A stretch of 64,000 nt of DNA from Rhineura floridana (lineage: Eukaryota > Chordata > Lepidosauria > Squamata > Rhineuridae): assembly GCF_030035675.1 (NCBI RefSeq), contig NC_084489.1, positions 79,350,270 to 79,414,269 of the forward strand, read 5' to 3'. Of the stretch, positions 42,494-54,220 are shown one piece after another. Numbering within the stretch: the stretch's first letter is position 1; each line of letters opens with the position of its first letter. Position numbers and translations under genes: made by a program. The notes under the pieces are model-generated. The model was not told the origin of the DNA. It was given only the letters and a program-made list of their open reading frames with translations, and did not search any database.

Positions 42494-43204
42494 AAGAGCC
42501 AGCAACGGGTCAGTAAATGTAATGATAAACCATGTCTGCATTCCCCACGAGAGTGTGCTGGCTCCTTGGGCCAGCTTGCTTTGAGAAGACCCAGGAATCA
42601 GGATTTCATTGCAGAGTCCCACTTGCTGGCCCTTCATTCAACGTGTGTAGGCTTGGGCAAAACTCAAGGTGCTGCATGTGAAAGGGGCTGCATGCCAAGT
42701 CCACATTTCAAATGTAAGTGACGCTCCGGAGGCAGCAGTAAGGATGTCTCTCTGTACAGCAGTGTCATACTCCCAGTTGCCTGGTTTTGTTTCACCAAGT
42801 GAACCCAGATGCTGAGTTTTGCTGTTGTGCAAGACTTGTTCATATTTCCTTTCCTAAACAGGGACATCTTGGTTATACACAAGAAGTGTAGTCTCTGATG
42901 GCAGGCTGAACTTGATGTTACCAGCGGACGCTAGTCCGTTAGGGCAGGTTTGACACTGCCCTGCCAACCTCAGTGTGCGAAGGCTTCCTTACTTGCAGGA
43001 AGTGGCAGCTGGTGGCTCCTTGTCAATGGGGCAGTGGTATTTGCTCCAGGTTTTACTCCAAACTTCAAAGGAACTGCGCTTTAGCACCTTGGACAGTTCC
43101 TTGAAAGTTCAGACTAAAACCCGGAGCAGATTCCACTGCCCCATTGACATGGAGCCACCAGCCGCCACTGTTTACAAGGGGTGGCACTGCTTGCTAGTTT
43201 CCTC
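42494..43204. other. Intronic stretch, unrecognised
   Basis: Two inverted segments (gtggcagctggtggctcctt gtcaatggggcag at 43002 and ctgccccattgacatggagc caccagccgccac at 43136) flank an inner pair (gctccaggttttactccaaa / gactaaaacccggagca). This suggests the arms of an unclassified palindromic element at about 43000-43170. Confidence 0.5.
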
Positions 43205-43345
43205 TTTCTTAACAGGGGGAAGGGAGAATTCCACCTTGTGGTTTTTCCCATTACAGGGTTGCAAGAACACCTGCACTTGGCTGACTTTCTCTTCTCCTAA
43301 AGATACAGGATCAGTCTCAGGCCCTGAACCTGGCAACCCTAGTGG
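43205..43345 (+). repeat. Dispersed repeat T, copy 2
   Basis: caccttgtggtttttcccat tacagggttgcaagaacacc tgcacttggctgactttctc matches 29312-29435; ends gaacctggcaaccctag. Confidence 0.65.
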
Positions 43346-43511
43346 TGAATTAACACAACTCTGCCACTGTCAATTGTCATATTTGTAGCTGCAGCCAGAT
43401 TATTGTGTGGAAAAGTGCCTGTTTGGTCTTCCATTCTTTATAAGATAAAAAATAGGTGAACACCCTCATATCCCACCTCTCCCCAGCCCCACATCTCACT
43501 ACAGTCTCTAC

Positions 43512-43649
43512 CAGCCTTTCCCAACCAGTCTGCCTCCAGATGTTGCTGGACTACAATTCCCGTCTTTCCTGACCATTGGCAATGCTGGCTGAGGCTGATG
43601 GGAGTTGTGGTCGAACAACATGTGGAGGCACACTGGTTGGGAAAGGCTG
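43512..43649. mobile_element. hAT-like palindromic MITE, young
   Basis: 138 bp, the same subfamily as 63220-63357 (cagcctttcccaaccagtct gcctccagatgttgctggac). Arms are nearly perfect. Flanks gtctctac and gctctcta agree if shifted by one base. Confidence 0.82.
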
Positions 43650-43689
43650 GCTCTCTACAGTAATCTCTTGACTGTGTGACATAGCCTTT

Positions 43690-43805
43690 GTCAAGCTGAA
43701 GCCTTCCAGCTGATTTGAACTACAACTGCCATCAGGTGTGCTGGCTGGGACTGATGGGAGTTGTAGTCCAAAACAGCTGAAAGGCTCCAGGTTGGCAAAG
43801 GCAGG
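43690..43805. mobile_element. hAT-like palindromic MITE
   Basis: gtcaagctgaagccttccag ctgatttgaactacaactgc ... gggagttgtagtccaaaaca gctgaaaggctccaggttgg. Confidence 0.65.
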
Positions 43806-43949
43806 TGTAACAACTAAGATCTTTTAACAAGTTGTGTGTGTGGGGTACATAAAGAGGTGTAGTAGGCGGCTCCCCTTCACTGTTACAAATTCTCTTCCCA
43901 TGGAAACTTGTCAAAAGCTGAGGCTTAGCCTGCCTATTTATCAGAGTGG

Positions 43950-44345
43950 GTTGCAAGACCTTTGTGTTCTGGGGTTGCTTTTACTAGCTAGGATTAAACT
44001 TGTACAGAAAGGGTTTAATTGGCGTTTTAATGTATTCAGAATTAGGTGGGTTTTTTGTTTGTTTTAGATGGGATTAGCAAAATGTTTGTCAAATGTGACA
44101 GACAAGGAAGGTGTGGGAAGGCGAGATATGCTGTTTTATTGGGATTGTTTTAATGTATATTTTAATCATGGACATTGGTATGTTAATGTTTTAATGGGAT
44201 TTTTATTGTGTAGTTTAGTAATTGTGTATTCTGTTTATTATGTGTTTTTAATTCTGTATTTTGACAATGTTTTGCAGTTAGCTTATATGTTTTGTAAACC
44301 TCTTAGAAGTCATCTGGGCATTAAGCGGTATATAAATAAATAAAT
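43950..44345 (+). mobile_element. L2-like LINE 3' UTR
   Basis: T-rich 3' UTR ending gtaaacctcttagaagtcat ctgggcattaagcggtatat with a (aaat)n tail. Confidence 0.65.
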
Positions 44346-45010
44346 TTTACTTTATTAATCGCCTTCTGTGTAAGCATCTCAAGGTGATGTACAATAAAAA
44401 ACATCAAAAAACAGTTAAACACACACACAAACAGCACATCTGTTGAAAAACAAAACAAAAACAACAGACATCCATGGCAGAGACCCATTTATCCAGCTGG
44501 AAAAGCCCATGGGAAGAAAAATGTCTTCAGTTGTTTCTGGAAAGTGCAGATAGTGGGTGCCTGTCGTATCTCAGCAGGAATACTGTTCCATAGAAACAGG
44601 GGCAGCCACACTGAAAGCCCTGCTCAGGGTTACTGTGGACCAGGCATCTAGTCCTGAGCTGTATAGGGGCTTATATGTTAGTACCAAAACCTTGCAAATG
44701 GCCCGGTAGCAGATTGGCAGCCGGTGTAACTCCTGCAAGCAAGGTGTTATATGCTGGCAGTAGTTTGACCCTACAAGCAATCTAGCTGCTGTGTTGTGCA
44801 CCAGCTGTAGCCTCCAGAGGAGCCTCAAGGATCGCCCCACATGGAGCGCATTGAGGTAATCCATGAGGCTCTCCACCTTTTCCTGGCCGCCTGCTTCTTG
44901 CAATGTCCTAAGTCTTTTTCCCCTACGCCTCCCACTGTGCCTTGTCAAAATTTGGCCTAGGTTCTCCAAGCTCAGCCTCTGTGGGTGCATCAACACTGTA
45001 GAAGTTCAGC
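44346..45010 (-). mobile_element. L2 LINE 3' part
   Basis: The minus strand has coding remnants LQLVHNTAARLLVGSNYCQH, ITPCLQELHRLPICYRAI and AFSVAAPVSMEQYS (L2 C-terminus) and its 3' UTR toward 44346. It meets the oppositely directed L2-like tail at 44345 end to end (tail-to-tail). Confidence 0.8.
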
Positions 45011-45029
45011 ATGAAGAAGGGAGAGAAGC

Positions 45030-45150
45030 TCTTCCCCATCCTGGTGCTCTCCAGATGCTTTGGACAGCAATGCCCATCAGCCCCAGCCAGCATGGATGGA
45101 AGTTTTAGTTAAAAATATCAGAAGGGCATCCGGTTGGGGAAGGTTGCTCT
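45030..45150. mobile_element. hAT-like palindromic MITE
   Basis: ctcttccccatcctggtgct ctccagatgctttggac ... aagggcatccggttggggaa ggttg. Confidence 0.65.
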
Positions 45151-45224
45151 GTACTGATGTATAAAGAATATGGAGAACTGGCTTATTTTTTGTACTTTAA
45201 GATAGTGTCCTGGAAAACCCTAAA

Positions 45225-45300
45225 TTATTTTATTTTATTTATTAGATTTATATCCAGCTCTTCCTCCCAGTAGGAGCCCAGGGCAGCAACTTCCAGCCTC
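45225..45300 (-). mobile_element. L2 3' tail
   Basis: ttatttattagatttatatc cagctcttcctcccagtagg agcccagggcagcaact, inverted L2 terminal block. Confidence 0.7.
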
Positions 45301-45632
45301 ACACTTTATCTCAGTTTATTGGAGCATTTGTTGGAATCTCTACCACAAAAAAACCACAAAACTTTTTTATACCATATAAAAATAACTAGGAAATGTCTTG
45401 GTTTAAAATGGAAGGTTTCTCTCTGGGTCTGCTAGACACCAGCACACCTTAAGCACAGGGGCATTACACTCACGGATAATTGCTGAAGATGCAAACAGCC
45501 CCAAACAGATCTTACTCACCTATGTGGAATTGCCCAGTAAATAAACCCTTCTGGAAGGAAGTATAGGCTAGAATTAACTTGGTTCTGGATATATCCCTAG
45601 TAACAGGAGACATCAACATAATAGTCAGCTAC
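45301..45632. other. Intronic stretch, unrecognised
   Basis: Short 'ttactcacctatgtgg' MITE-like motif near 45513; otherwise nothing recognised. Confidence 0.3.
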
Positions 45633-46085
45633 ATATATAAAAACATAAGAAGAGCCTGCTGGATCAAGCCAGTGGCCCATCTAGTCCAGCATCCTCTTCT
45701 CACAATGGCCAACCAGATATCCATGGGAAGCCGACACGCAGGACCTGAGTGCAAGAACACTCTCCCCTTCTGCATCTGGCTAGGGAGGCAGAGCATAACC
45801 ATCATGGCTAGTAGCCATTGATAGCCTTATCCTCCATGAATTGTCTGATCTTCTTTCAAAGCCATCCAAGTTGGTGGCCATCACTGCCTCTTGTGGGAGT
45901 GAATTCCATACTTTAACTATGCGCTGTGGGAAGAAATAATGTATTTTGTCTGTCTTAAATCTTCCAACATTCAGCTTCATTGAGTGTCCATGAGCTCTAG
46001 TGTTATGTGAGAGGGAGAAAAACTTTTTTCTATCCACTTTTAACAGCTCATGCATAATTCCAATAGGGTAGTGAGACAGGACTTT
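45633..46085 (-). mobile_element. CR1-group LINE 3' end
   Basis: The minus strand reads GHSMKLNVGRFKTDKIHYFF and IVKVWNSLPQEAVMATNLDG, the CR1-type C-terminus, then a 3' UTR ending gcaggctcttcttatgtttt. The 3' end at 45633 carries one ttcttatg octamer. Confidence 0.85.
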
Positions 46086-47194
46086 CCCTTGCAGAAGCCA
46101 TGCTGGCTCTGCTTCAGCAGCACTTGTTCTATATGCTTGGTGGGGACTATCAAAAGGACAGGAAGGATGGTTCCACTGAGCCACGAGCAGCAAAACGAAT
46201 CGTCTCTCAGCATTGGAAAGCCCACGCAACACAAAGCAGAAAACTGGATATAAGACCTTATGTAATTAGCAGCTCATGAGAAAATTCTGCTGTATAAACC
46301 ATATAAAAAAAACCTTCCAAGAAATTTGAAGCGAATTTTTGGAACTCTTCACCAAGTAAAACCCACTAGAAGAAGTGGGAGGCACAATGCAATGCAGGGA
46401 TGGAACTTTCTCCAACTCTACAGTTGTTAATCTGCGACTCCAGCAGAACACTTATCTTAACCCTTATCTGAGCATATGAACCTGAACACTGCATAACATG
46501 CCAAACAACTGCACTTCATAAATAAAATAGTTGTATATCCCCCCCCCCCAAAGAAGGCATGAGTGCAGAGGAAGGTAGGGGGTGGGGAGGGTACTGTTTC
46601 ATTGTAATAATGGAAAACACTTGTAAACTATGGATTAAAAAAAGAAAGGTTTCTCCACCCCTCTCCTCACTTGAGAAACCCCAAGAAATACATCAACAAA
46701 CTGAGTTAAGAGTTTGAAGTTGGACTCCTTAGGTTCTTTCCAGACACAGTTTTTGTTGCATAATAAATGCAGTCAATAGTTGTTGGAAAGTCCAGCAATG
46801 AATCTCTCTCCTCTCTCCCCCCCCCCAGCTAGTACTGCTTGTGGGGGCTGGGATGAGGTTGCAACATCCTGGCATGGAGACTGTATTATTTTGTCACTAG
46901 TAAAATCCTCCCTCCCTCCCCCCTCTTGCTTAGCAAGAGTATTTGTTGTGATAGAGAGGCCCGTATGGAACATGATTGAGCAAGAATCAGGAATTCCTGA
47001 TAGTCAAGAACAGTTTTGACTGAGGTAATTTTGGCTGTGTCATTTTTTATTTTTTTAACCTGGCAAGGTTTTTCTTGCGACGCATCTTCCTCCTTGTGGC
47101 AAAATTGCCAGTTCCCATATCCTGTTGAAAAATGACAGAACTTATGGCTGACTTTATTTATTTTTTCAATATTTATATATCTCACAATAATGTA
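46086..47194. other. Intronic stretch, unrecognised
   Basis: 1.1 kb with C-runs (46539-46548, 46818-46827) but no recognised repeat. Candidate unique intronic DNA. Confidence 0.35.
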
Positions 47195-47426
47195 TTTATT
47201 TGTTATTACATTTATACGCCACCTTTCCACCAAGGAACTCAAGGTGGCATACATGCCTCTCCCTTCTTAATTTTATCCTTACAACAACCCTGTGAGGTAA
47301 GTTAGGATGAGCGTGAGTGAGTGACTGGCCCAAGGTCATCCAGCAAACTTTGTGGCTGAGTGGGGATTTGAACCCTGGTTTCCCAGATCTTAGTCCAACA
47401 TTCTAACCACTACACCACACTGAAGT
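47195..47426 (-). mobile_element. tRNA-derived SINE (type 2)
   Basis: Inverted: head tctaaccactacaccacact and gatttgaaccctggtttccc (A and B boxes), body cctgtgaggtaagttaggat, tail tacgccacctttccaccaag with an A/T-rich end. Confidence 0.8.
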
Positions 47427-47614
47427 TCCTCTGAGCAGTTTATTTTAAAAATTGAAGCCATACAAAGAAATAAGGCACAAACATGAGATTTAAAACAAAA
47501 TAAAACAAAGCTGTTACTTGTGCTGTTTCAAGATAACTTATATGTTGGAAGTGTCGTGTACCAACTACATCAAAAGCGGCTATGAGAATTGTATGGCAAA
47601 GGAAAAGAGAGTGT

Positions 47615-47920
47615 TTGGCTCCATGCAGACATTATACCAAACTATGGTTAAAGAAGCTTAACTGGTTTGGAGTGATGTCTGAAATGTGCAAATAACAGTT
47701 TGTTATTGGCTGGCAAGCCAGAATTGGGACTCATAGTTTAAAGTTGGTTTTTCAAGCCACCACATTTATGGTGACTTGTGTTGAGAGGATGGAAAACAAA
47801 AGCGGGCTGTCATCTCTAAACCATGTTTTACTTGTTGTACATTTGGAAATTGAAGCCATGGTCTAGATTCTGAACTATGTTTCGTGTAGCCCATGGTTTG
47901 GTATGATATTAGAATGGAGG
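47615..47920. mobile_element. Palindromic 'aaccatggttt' MITE
   Basis: Left ccatgcagacattataccaa actatggtt and right aaccatgttttac, catggtctagattctgaact, cccatggtttggtatgatat form several diverged inverted pairs. Superfamily unclear. Confidence 0.5.
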
Positions 47921-48504
47921 CAGCTCTTCAACTGGTGTTCAAGAATCATATTCTGCCAGATACTGTTTTCCTGACACTAAGGATACTATCCCATGATCTC
48001 TAGAAGGGTGTCCCAAAGGCCACAGAACAGAGTGGATTTCCCATCCCTTCCACAGATAGGGAGGTCCATGGGTAGAGAAGGACTGCAGGTGAAGAAGGAG
48101 GTCTGTCCTCACAAGCCTCTCTGTTGTAGGTATGAAAACTTCCATTGGTCTTCCCCGTCAGTGTTCTGACATCAGTAACAGCAAAAGGGGGCAACTTGGA
48201 GGGGATGCCTTTAGCAGATTGGGGAGGCTGTGGATCCATGGGAGCCAAAGCCCTCCCATTCTCCCAACATGCCCCTGGAACTGGGGGAAAGGTACAGAAG
48301 CCTTGGAGGTGGTGTACTTATTTTCCCTTCAATTGGGAATAATGGGAAAGAATTTCAGAAATGGGGTAGGGGAAAGCTGAACAAAGAAGGGGGGGAAACC
48401 CCAGAAATGCCACCCCAATTTCTGTCTTGCTGGCATGGGTGATCCTGGGAGGGCTTTGATTTTGGGGGTGCCTCCACCTCAGATTTTTCCTCCCTTGCTG
48501 CTAT
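47921..48504. other. Intronic stretch, unrecognised
   Basis: GC-richer part (48050-48470) with chance open frames in both directions; no domain seen. Confidence 0.3.
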
Positions 48505-48835
48505 GGCAGGGGCTCCCAAACCAGTGGTTGAGAGCTTCCTTCATGAATCCTTCATTCATTCAGTGGTCCACGCCAAGTCTGTGGGTTTGTGGCTGAAGAA
48601 GTATAAAATATTCATATTGATTTTAATGGTATTTTTATTGCTTCTTTCCTTTCTTATATTGTATTTTATTGTGTTATAATTGGAATTCTGTGGAATCAAC
48701 AATCATGCAGCATCTAGTACAATGCATTACAATTGCTACAACAGGCAGAAAAATCACTTAGTGGTCTGTCAGCACCTGCAGGATTTTTCAAGTGATTTCG
48801 GGGGGGGGGGAGTTTGGGAACCACTTGCTCTAAAG
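48505..48835. mobile_element. Charlie-type hAT non-autonomous element, inverted copy
   Basis: Ends ggctcccaaaccagtggttg and gagtttgggaaccacttgct; the inside (ttgcttctttcctttcttat attgtattttattgt) is the inverse of the inside of 27539-27783. A 10-G run lies at 48799-48808. Confidence 0.65.
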
Positions 48836-49304
48836 GATTGCTGTGCCTGAAAGCGAAATGTTGGCTGGGGCTTTAGAAGTTGTAAAAACCTTTGTGCTTT
48901 ATTTAAAAGTATACTATTGAAACAACATAAAAAATGCTAGTATAAAGCTGTGTGTGCCTGCTGGAGGCTCAAAATCCTCCTGTGAGCTCTGATTTTTATT
49001 TTATTTAGGAGGAGCAGCCTGTGTTGCCCTGTTCTTAATGGTATACATTCCAAAGAAACAAGTGGATAATTTTTTTCTTGGTTTCTGAGTTTACATAATA
49101 GGGAAAAATGCATGGGGCCTGCTGTGTATTGTGTGGTGCATAAAACAGCATAGAAAATGAAGCACTTCAGGTGTGAGACATAAAAGCATGAATTCTGGAA
49201 CAGCTCTTATAGATTGCAGCTGTCGTTTTGAGGAGCAAACAGAAGCCAGCAAGGAAAAGGGAGTAACTTACTGGCACTCCTTTTCAGAGACTACAGCACT
49301 TCTC
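48836..49304. other. Intronic stretch, unrecognised
   Basis: Nothing recognised. Confidence 0.25.
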
Positions 49305-49533
49305 AAAATGAAATGGAAATGCCTTCAAGTCGATCCCGACTTATGGCGACCCTATGAATAGGGTTTCATGGTAAGCGGTATTCAGAGGGGGTTTACCATT
49401 GCCTTCCTCTGAGGCTGAGAGGCAGTGACTGGTCCAAGGTCACCCAGTGAGCTTCATGGCTGTGTGGGGATTTGAACCCTGGTCTCCCAGGTCATAGTCC
49501 AGCACCTTAACCACTACACCACACTGGCTCTCC
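49305..49533 (-). mobile_element. Sauria-type SINE, best copy
   Basis: Inverted: tRNA head (aaccactacaccacactggc, gatttgaaccctggtctccc) at the right, then a body (aggcagtgactggtccaagg), a BovB 5'-like segment (49358-49412) and a BovB 3'-like tail (gccttcaagtcgatcccgac ttatggcgac). No open frame. Presumably moved by BovB machinery. Confidence 0.92.
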
Positions 49534-49880
49534 TGTAGGATTCGAGTAGTGATTTTATGTTAGTTTAACAATATATGTGTATTAAATGTTTATATTTTAT
49601 TTTGTGTTTCATATGTGCCTACCCCAATACATAAAGAACAACTATAGGAATTTAAAGTTCAAAAATGTTGTTTAAAGTATGTTTTGTAGATCACAGCCGT
49701 ATTTTCCTGGAAATAGCCATTTTGGTGATAAAATTTACCTAGTTTGGAGTCATCAAGATCTTTTTAAAACATCTCCTCCCCATGCCTCCTTTGTCCGAGG
49801 CTTGCTACCTTCCCTCCCTCTCCTGCTGCATTTCCTCTTTGGATGGTCCCACAAAAAATGGCCTCAGCTCTAAAAGAGGT
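49534..49880. other. Intronic stretch, unrecognised
   Basis: AT-rich; nothing recognised. Confidence 0.25.
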
Positions 49881-49988
49881 TGTTGTACTCCAACTCCCAT
49901 TAGCCCCAGCTAGGATAGGCAGTGGTCAAGGATGGTGGGAGTTGTAGTCTAACAACACTTTGAGGGCCACTGGTTCCCTATCCCTGCC
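49881..49988. mobile_element. hAT-like palindromic MITE
   Basis: ttgttgtactccaactccca ttagccccagctagg and gatggtgggagttgtagtct aacaacactttgagggccac; the left terminal part is missing. Confidence 0.6.
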
Positions 49989-50964
49989 CTAAAGGAACTT
50001 CTGTTTCTTCACTAAGCTAGAAGTGATTTGTCAGCCAGTGTAGTGCTTCCCTACTCTGGAATATTGCAGTCTAGGTTATCAATACTGTGGAGCAGACACT
50101 TCAAGGTGTGTATGTGTGGGAGCACAGAGTTCCAAGCTTGGGAGAAGATCCTTCCTGAGGCAAAGGGACTGGGCACCCCTTCCAGCTGTGGTTTGGCAGC
50201 ACAGCTGCTGCCACTGTCCCTCCAGGGGAAAACAGCATAGGCCTGGTGTAGGACATTTGGATCTCTGCACATTGATTCCCAAAGCAGTTGCTTGATGCTG
50301 GGTTGGGAAAGAGAAGAGGTTGTGGTGAAGTTCGTGAATTGTAAAGGGGGGGGGAGCTCAGAATGCCTAACAAACACTGATCTATATGGAAATGAGGCAT
50401 ACGTTTTAAAGTATGTTCTAATATTCATAAAGAATGTTTGTTGTATTTTAGGGATCCTTTGATTTGTCAATTTGCTGCTTCCCAGTACTTGTCGCCATCC
50501 AAGTTTGTAACCATCAGATGTGATTATTTATATGCAGGTTTAGTATTATGTCATACACAGAAGTGCTTTAACACCCCTCAGTCCACAGTGACTTTTGCAA
50601 TTGCCTGATTTAGGAAATCCATTTTGAGACAGAAACAATTAATGGTCTTGGATTCAACAAATTAGATATTTGCAATGTTGCCTGTGGGGTCAATTCCAAT
50701 TTTCAGAGTTGTTTACTTCTATTTGATTCACACACACTTGATTGGTGAAGGCAAAAATTCCAAACCTGTGGCACATTGGTTGTGAGCATCTGTGCCTTGT
50801 TCAGGATTTGGCTTTCAGCACGCCACAGAAAATGTTTAAGATACAACATTTGCAATGATATGTCAAAAGCCAAATTCCTTTAGGGAGACAGGAGGGGAAG
50901 GTTGAATTCAGATTACTAGCTGTACACAGGCTTGGATCCCACACATGAAGGCTTCTTCCTCTTC
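49989..50964. other. Intronic stretch, unrecognised
   Basis: About 1 kb without a recognised family. A 139-codon minus-strand frame (50051-50470) has no domain and is taken as chance. Confidence 0.35.
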
Positions 50965-53345
50965 CTCTTATTCTTATCTTATTTAAATTTATTACCTGCC
51001 CTTCACCCAAAGGTCCCAGGGCAGCTCCCAACAGTTTTAAAATACATAATTGTCAGGGCTGGCGCCAGGCACGCTCCGGCTCTTGGGCACCAAGTCTGCC
51101 CTGGCCCTGTGGTGCCATAGCCCAACCCCTCCATACAAGTGGTGCAGGGCTAAAAAACCCGCCTTCATGTCCCACCTACTTTTATCATCCCTCTAAATGA
51201 CATGTGTACTGTGTGTGCATGCCTGCCATCAACCAAGATGGCGGCAGGGGCAGTAGCCCCTTAGGGAAGCCTCCACTGCCATCGTGGTTGATGACAGGCA
51301 TGTGTGCTGCATTCACACGGAAGAGAGAGGTAGGTGGGGCATGCATGCAGGTTATTGAAGCCTGCACTGACTATTCGGGGGGGAGGTACGTGGAGCTCCA
51401 TCTCTGTGATCCGCAGCATGGCCTTGAGCCAACACTGCCATGGATCGCATAATGAGAGCACTACCCTCCTACTCTAAGGAGGGGCCCCCAGGGGCCCTCG
51501 GCCAGGGCCTGACCTGGCCGCTCCCTTGGGCCAACCCTGATTATTGAAAACAGTTAAAAACAACCAAAATCACATCACAAAATAATAGGGTGGGTCCTAA
51601 AAATATACATTTCAGGTGTCAAAGGCCAGTGTACAGAGGTGTGTCTTCAGCATTTGTGGAAAACTGTACAGTGAAGTTGCCAGATACACCTTAATGGGAA
51701 GGGAGTTCCCCAGCTTAGGGGCTGCCACAGAGAATGCTCTCTCCCGGGCTGCCACCACCTGACCTTCTGAGGGTGGTAGAACTACCAAAAGGGCCCCCTC
51801 TGCTGATCTCCACACCCAAGAGGGTCTGTAGGGAAGGAGGCAATCTTTCAGATATTTGGGACCTAAGTTGTTTAGGGCTTTAAACGCTAATGTGAGCACC
51901 TTGAATTGGGCCTGGAAACCAACAGAATCTGTTTTGAAAGGGTGTGTACGAGTTCTAAAGGAAACCACAACCAGTAATCTGGCTGCTGCATTTCAGACCA
52001 GTTGAAGTTTCCAAGTCATCTTCCAAGGGCATCCCTACATAGACCGCATTGCAATAATTCAACCTGGAAGTTACCAGAGCATGGAGTACTGTGGCCAAAT
52101 CATCTCTGTCCAAAAGGGGCCAAAGCTGGTGAACCAGCCAGAGCTGGAAAAGGGCACTTCTAGCCACTGAGGCCACCTGGCCCTCCCATGACAATATTGG
52201 ATCCAGGAGTACTCCCAAACTGTGGACCTGCTCCTTCCAGGGGAGAGCAACCCCATCTCCTCACCTCCTGGTCATGAGAACTTTGGACACATAACATCTC
52301 TATCTTTTCAGGATTCAGCCTCAGTTTATTGGCCCAAATCCAGCACATCACCATCTCCAGCACCAATTCATCACCTCAACCTCCTCTCCCGATTCAGATG
52401 AAATAGAGAGGTAGAGCTCAGTGTCATCTGCATATTGATGGCACCTCATTCCAAATCTGCTGCTGACAGCTTCCAGTGGCTTCACATAGATGTTAAATAG
52501 CATGGGGGACAAGATGGAACCAAAGGATAGTTCTCATGGTGCTGAACAATAACTTCTTTTTGAAAGCAGCTCTGGAAGTATGAATGGAACCACCGAAGCA
52601 TGGTGCCCCCAACCCTCACCTCCCTGAAACACTCCAGAATGATATAATGGTCAACAGTATCAAAAGCTGCTGAGAGATCAAGGAGAACGGGCAGGGTTGC
52701 ATTCTCCTATCTCTTTCCCGACAGATGTCATCAGCCAAGGCAACCAAGGTCATGGCCAGCCCTGAAGCCAGACTGGAATGGATCCAAGTAATCAGTTTCC
52801 TCCAAGCATGTTTGAAGCTGGACCCAGATGGTACCTTGCCCTCCTCCAGTGAAGCATTCATCACTCCTTGGACCCATCCAGTCAATCACATGGCTAGCTC
52901 TAAGAAGCCAAGATGGGCAAGGGTCAAGGGGGCAGGTGATCAGCTGCATTTCCTTCAAGCATCTTGTCCACATCCTCAGGCCGCAGTAATCAAAGTGATC
53001 CAGTACAAATGGATCAGACAATGCTCTGGCCGCCACCATTGCTCTAACCGTGGCATCTACCTCTCTCTGAATCTGAATGATTTTGTCCCTCAAGCGCCTT
53101 GCAAAGTTGTAATAGCAGGCTTCTGAGGGTGTCAGAGCAACACTATCTTGGCAGATGACAAAAGCCCATTCACCACTCAGAAAAGCTTTGCCGGATGGCT
53201 ACTTGGTAGAGTAGTAAGCTTTCTTTGATGCTACCACTGCAACATGGTAGGCATGATGGTGCAACCTTACCTGTGCTCGTTCAGGTTCAGACCAAGATTT
53301 ATTGACCTGTGAATAGGCTTGAAGTTGCATTATAACCAAGTAAGA
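50965..53345 (-). mobile_element. L2 LINE, long 5'-truncated copy with a TIR insertion
   Basis: On the minus strand, coding remnants appear in order: ITCPLDPCPSWLLRASHVID and LEETDYLDPFQSGFRAGHD (RT start), FGSILSP-type gap, LRLNPEKIEMLCVQSS, FQLWLVHQLWPLLDRDDLAT, LVTSRLNYCNAVYVGMPLED, KVLTLAFKALNNLGPKYLKD, AFSVAAPKLGNSLP and MLKTHLCTLAF. They fall in several frames with stops, so it is an old copy. The 3' UTR (51600-51540 and 51053-50965) is split by the element at 51054-51539. The catalytic YADD region (about 52430) is decayed. Confidence 0.88.
51054..51539. mobile_element. Non-autonomous hAT-like element in L2, with internal palindrome
   Basis: 486 bp. Ends cagggctggcgcca and ttgggccaaccctg are diverged inverted repeats; flanking 8-mers ataattgt and attattga agree at 6 of 8 bases. 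Inside, about 51214-51247 and 51276-51308 form an imperfect palindrome (gcatgcctgccatcaacc / ggttgatgacaggcatgtg). GC-richer than the L2 around it. Confidence 0.7.
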
Positions 53346-53692
53346 AAAACCTTTTTCACACTCTCTTTGTTAGACATTGGATCGTTATGACAGTGTTAAC
53401 TAAAAACTTTTTTCTCTTTCTCTGCTGTGCTTCTCTTCCTTTTTGGCTGTCTTAAAGTATAGTTTCTTTTATTTCAGTAGCTCCTGTCAACACCACCAGT
53501 AAGGTTTTCCCTTCCTCTCATCTCCTCTCCTTTTTTTCTATGGTATCATATTTATTATTCATATGTGAAATTGTTATTCACTGGCTTCTTAAAATGATAG
53601 GTAAAGAGGGGGAAACTGAGCATGCATGTGGGTGGTATGTCCATTGTTGTAGTGCAGAGTCCAGGATGTTGGAGACACAGGTCATACATCAG
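53346..53692. other. Intronic stretch, unrecognised
   Basis: T-rich; nothing recognised. Confidence 0.25.
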
Positions 53693-53897
53693 AACATAAG
53701 ATGCTACTATGTTTCCAGGCTACTTCTTCCCATCTAACCCAGAATAGTCTTCTCTTGATTGATGGTAGCTGTCCAGGATCTTGGGTAGAGGTCTTTCACA
53801 TCTTCCAGATTCTTTTACCTGGACACACCAGGGGTTGAACTTTTGACTTTCTACATGCAAAGCAAGTGCTCCGCCACTGAGCTATGGCCCTACCCAC
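53693..53897 (-). mobile_element. tRNA-Ala-like SINE
   Basis: Inverted: tail at the left is diverged; head gcaaagcaagtgctccgcca ctgagctatggccctaccc at the right is well kept. Confidence 0.75.
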
Positions 53898-54220
53898 TGG
53901 TCTTGTTTAGGTCACTGTCTGCTAGGCATGCTAGCTGGGATAGGGACACAGCAGAGTCTATAATTAGAAGCTCCTGTGAACTGAAACACCAGTTAATAAA
54001 ATGTTTACGTTGGGGTGTAGCATTGCAATGGTTGTGTTGTGCCAGGATTGCAAGACAGCCTCAGCTACTGCATTGAAGTGATGGCTACCTTAGCTGCATT
54101 GCAGTGCGATGTTGATGCTGCACAGCACAGAAGTGGATTGAGAGAGGCTGGAGGTGGGAAGCTTCACCTGCATTGAGATGATGCATGGACGCTAAAGAAT
54201 TCCAGTCACTACAGGTATAG

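Noticed and set aside
42975-43388. 137-codon + frame resembling the one at 29194-29595
   Set aside because: The similarity (NTCTWLTFSSPKDTGSVSG in both) is real, but it comes from dispersed repeat T; the shared sense is not evidence of a protein.
45633-46232. 150-codon minus-strand frame (45780-46232) as a novel gene
   Set aside because: Its second half is the CR1-group LINE C-terminus; the first half is unique DNA that happens to be open in the same frame.
50051-50470. 139-codon minus-strand open frame in intron 1
   Set aside because: No recognisable domain or splice context; mirror frames open on the other strand too.
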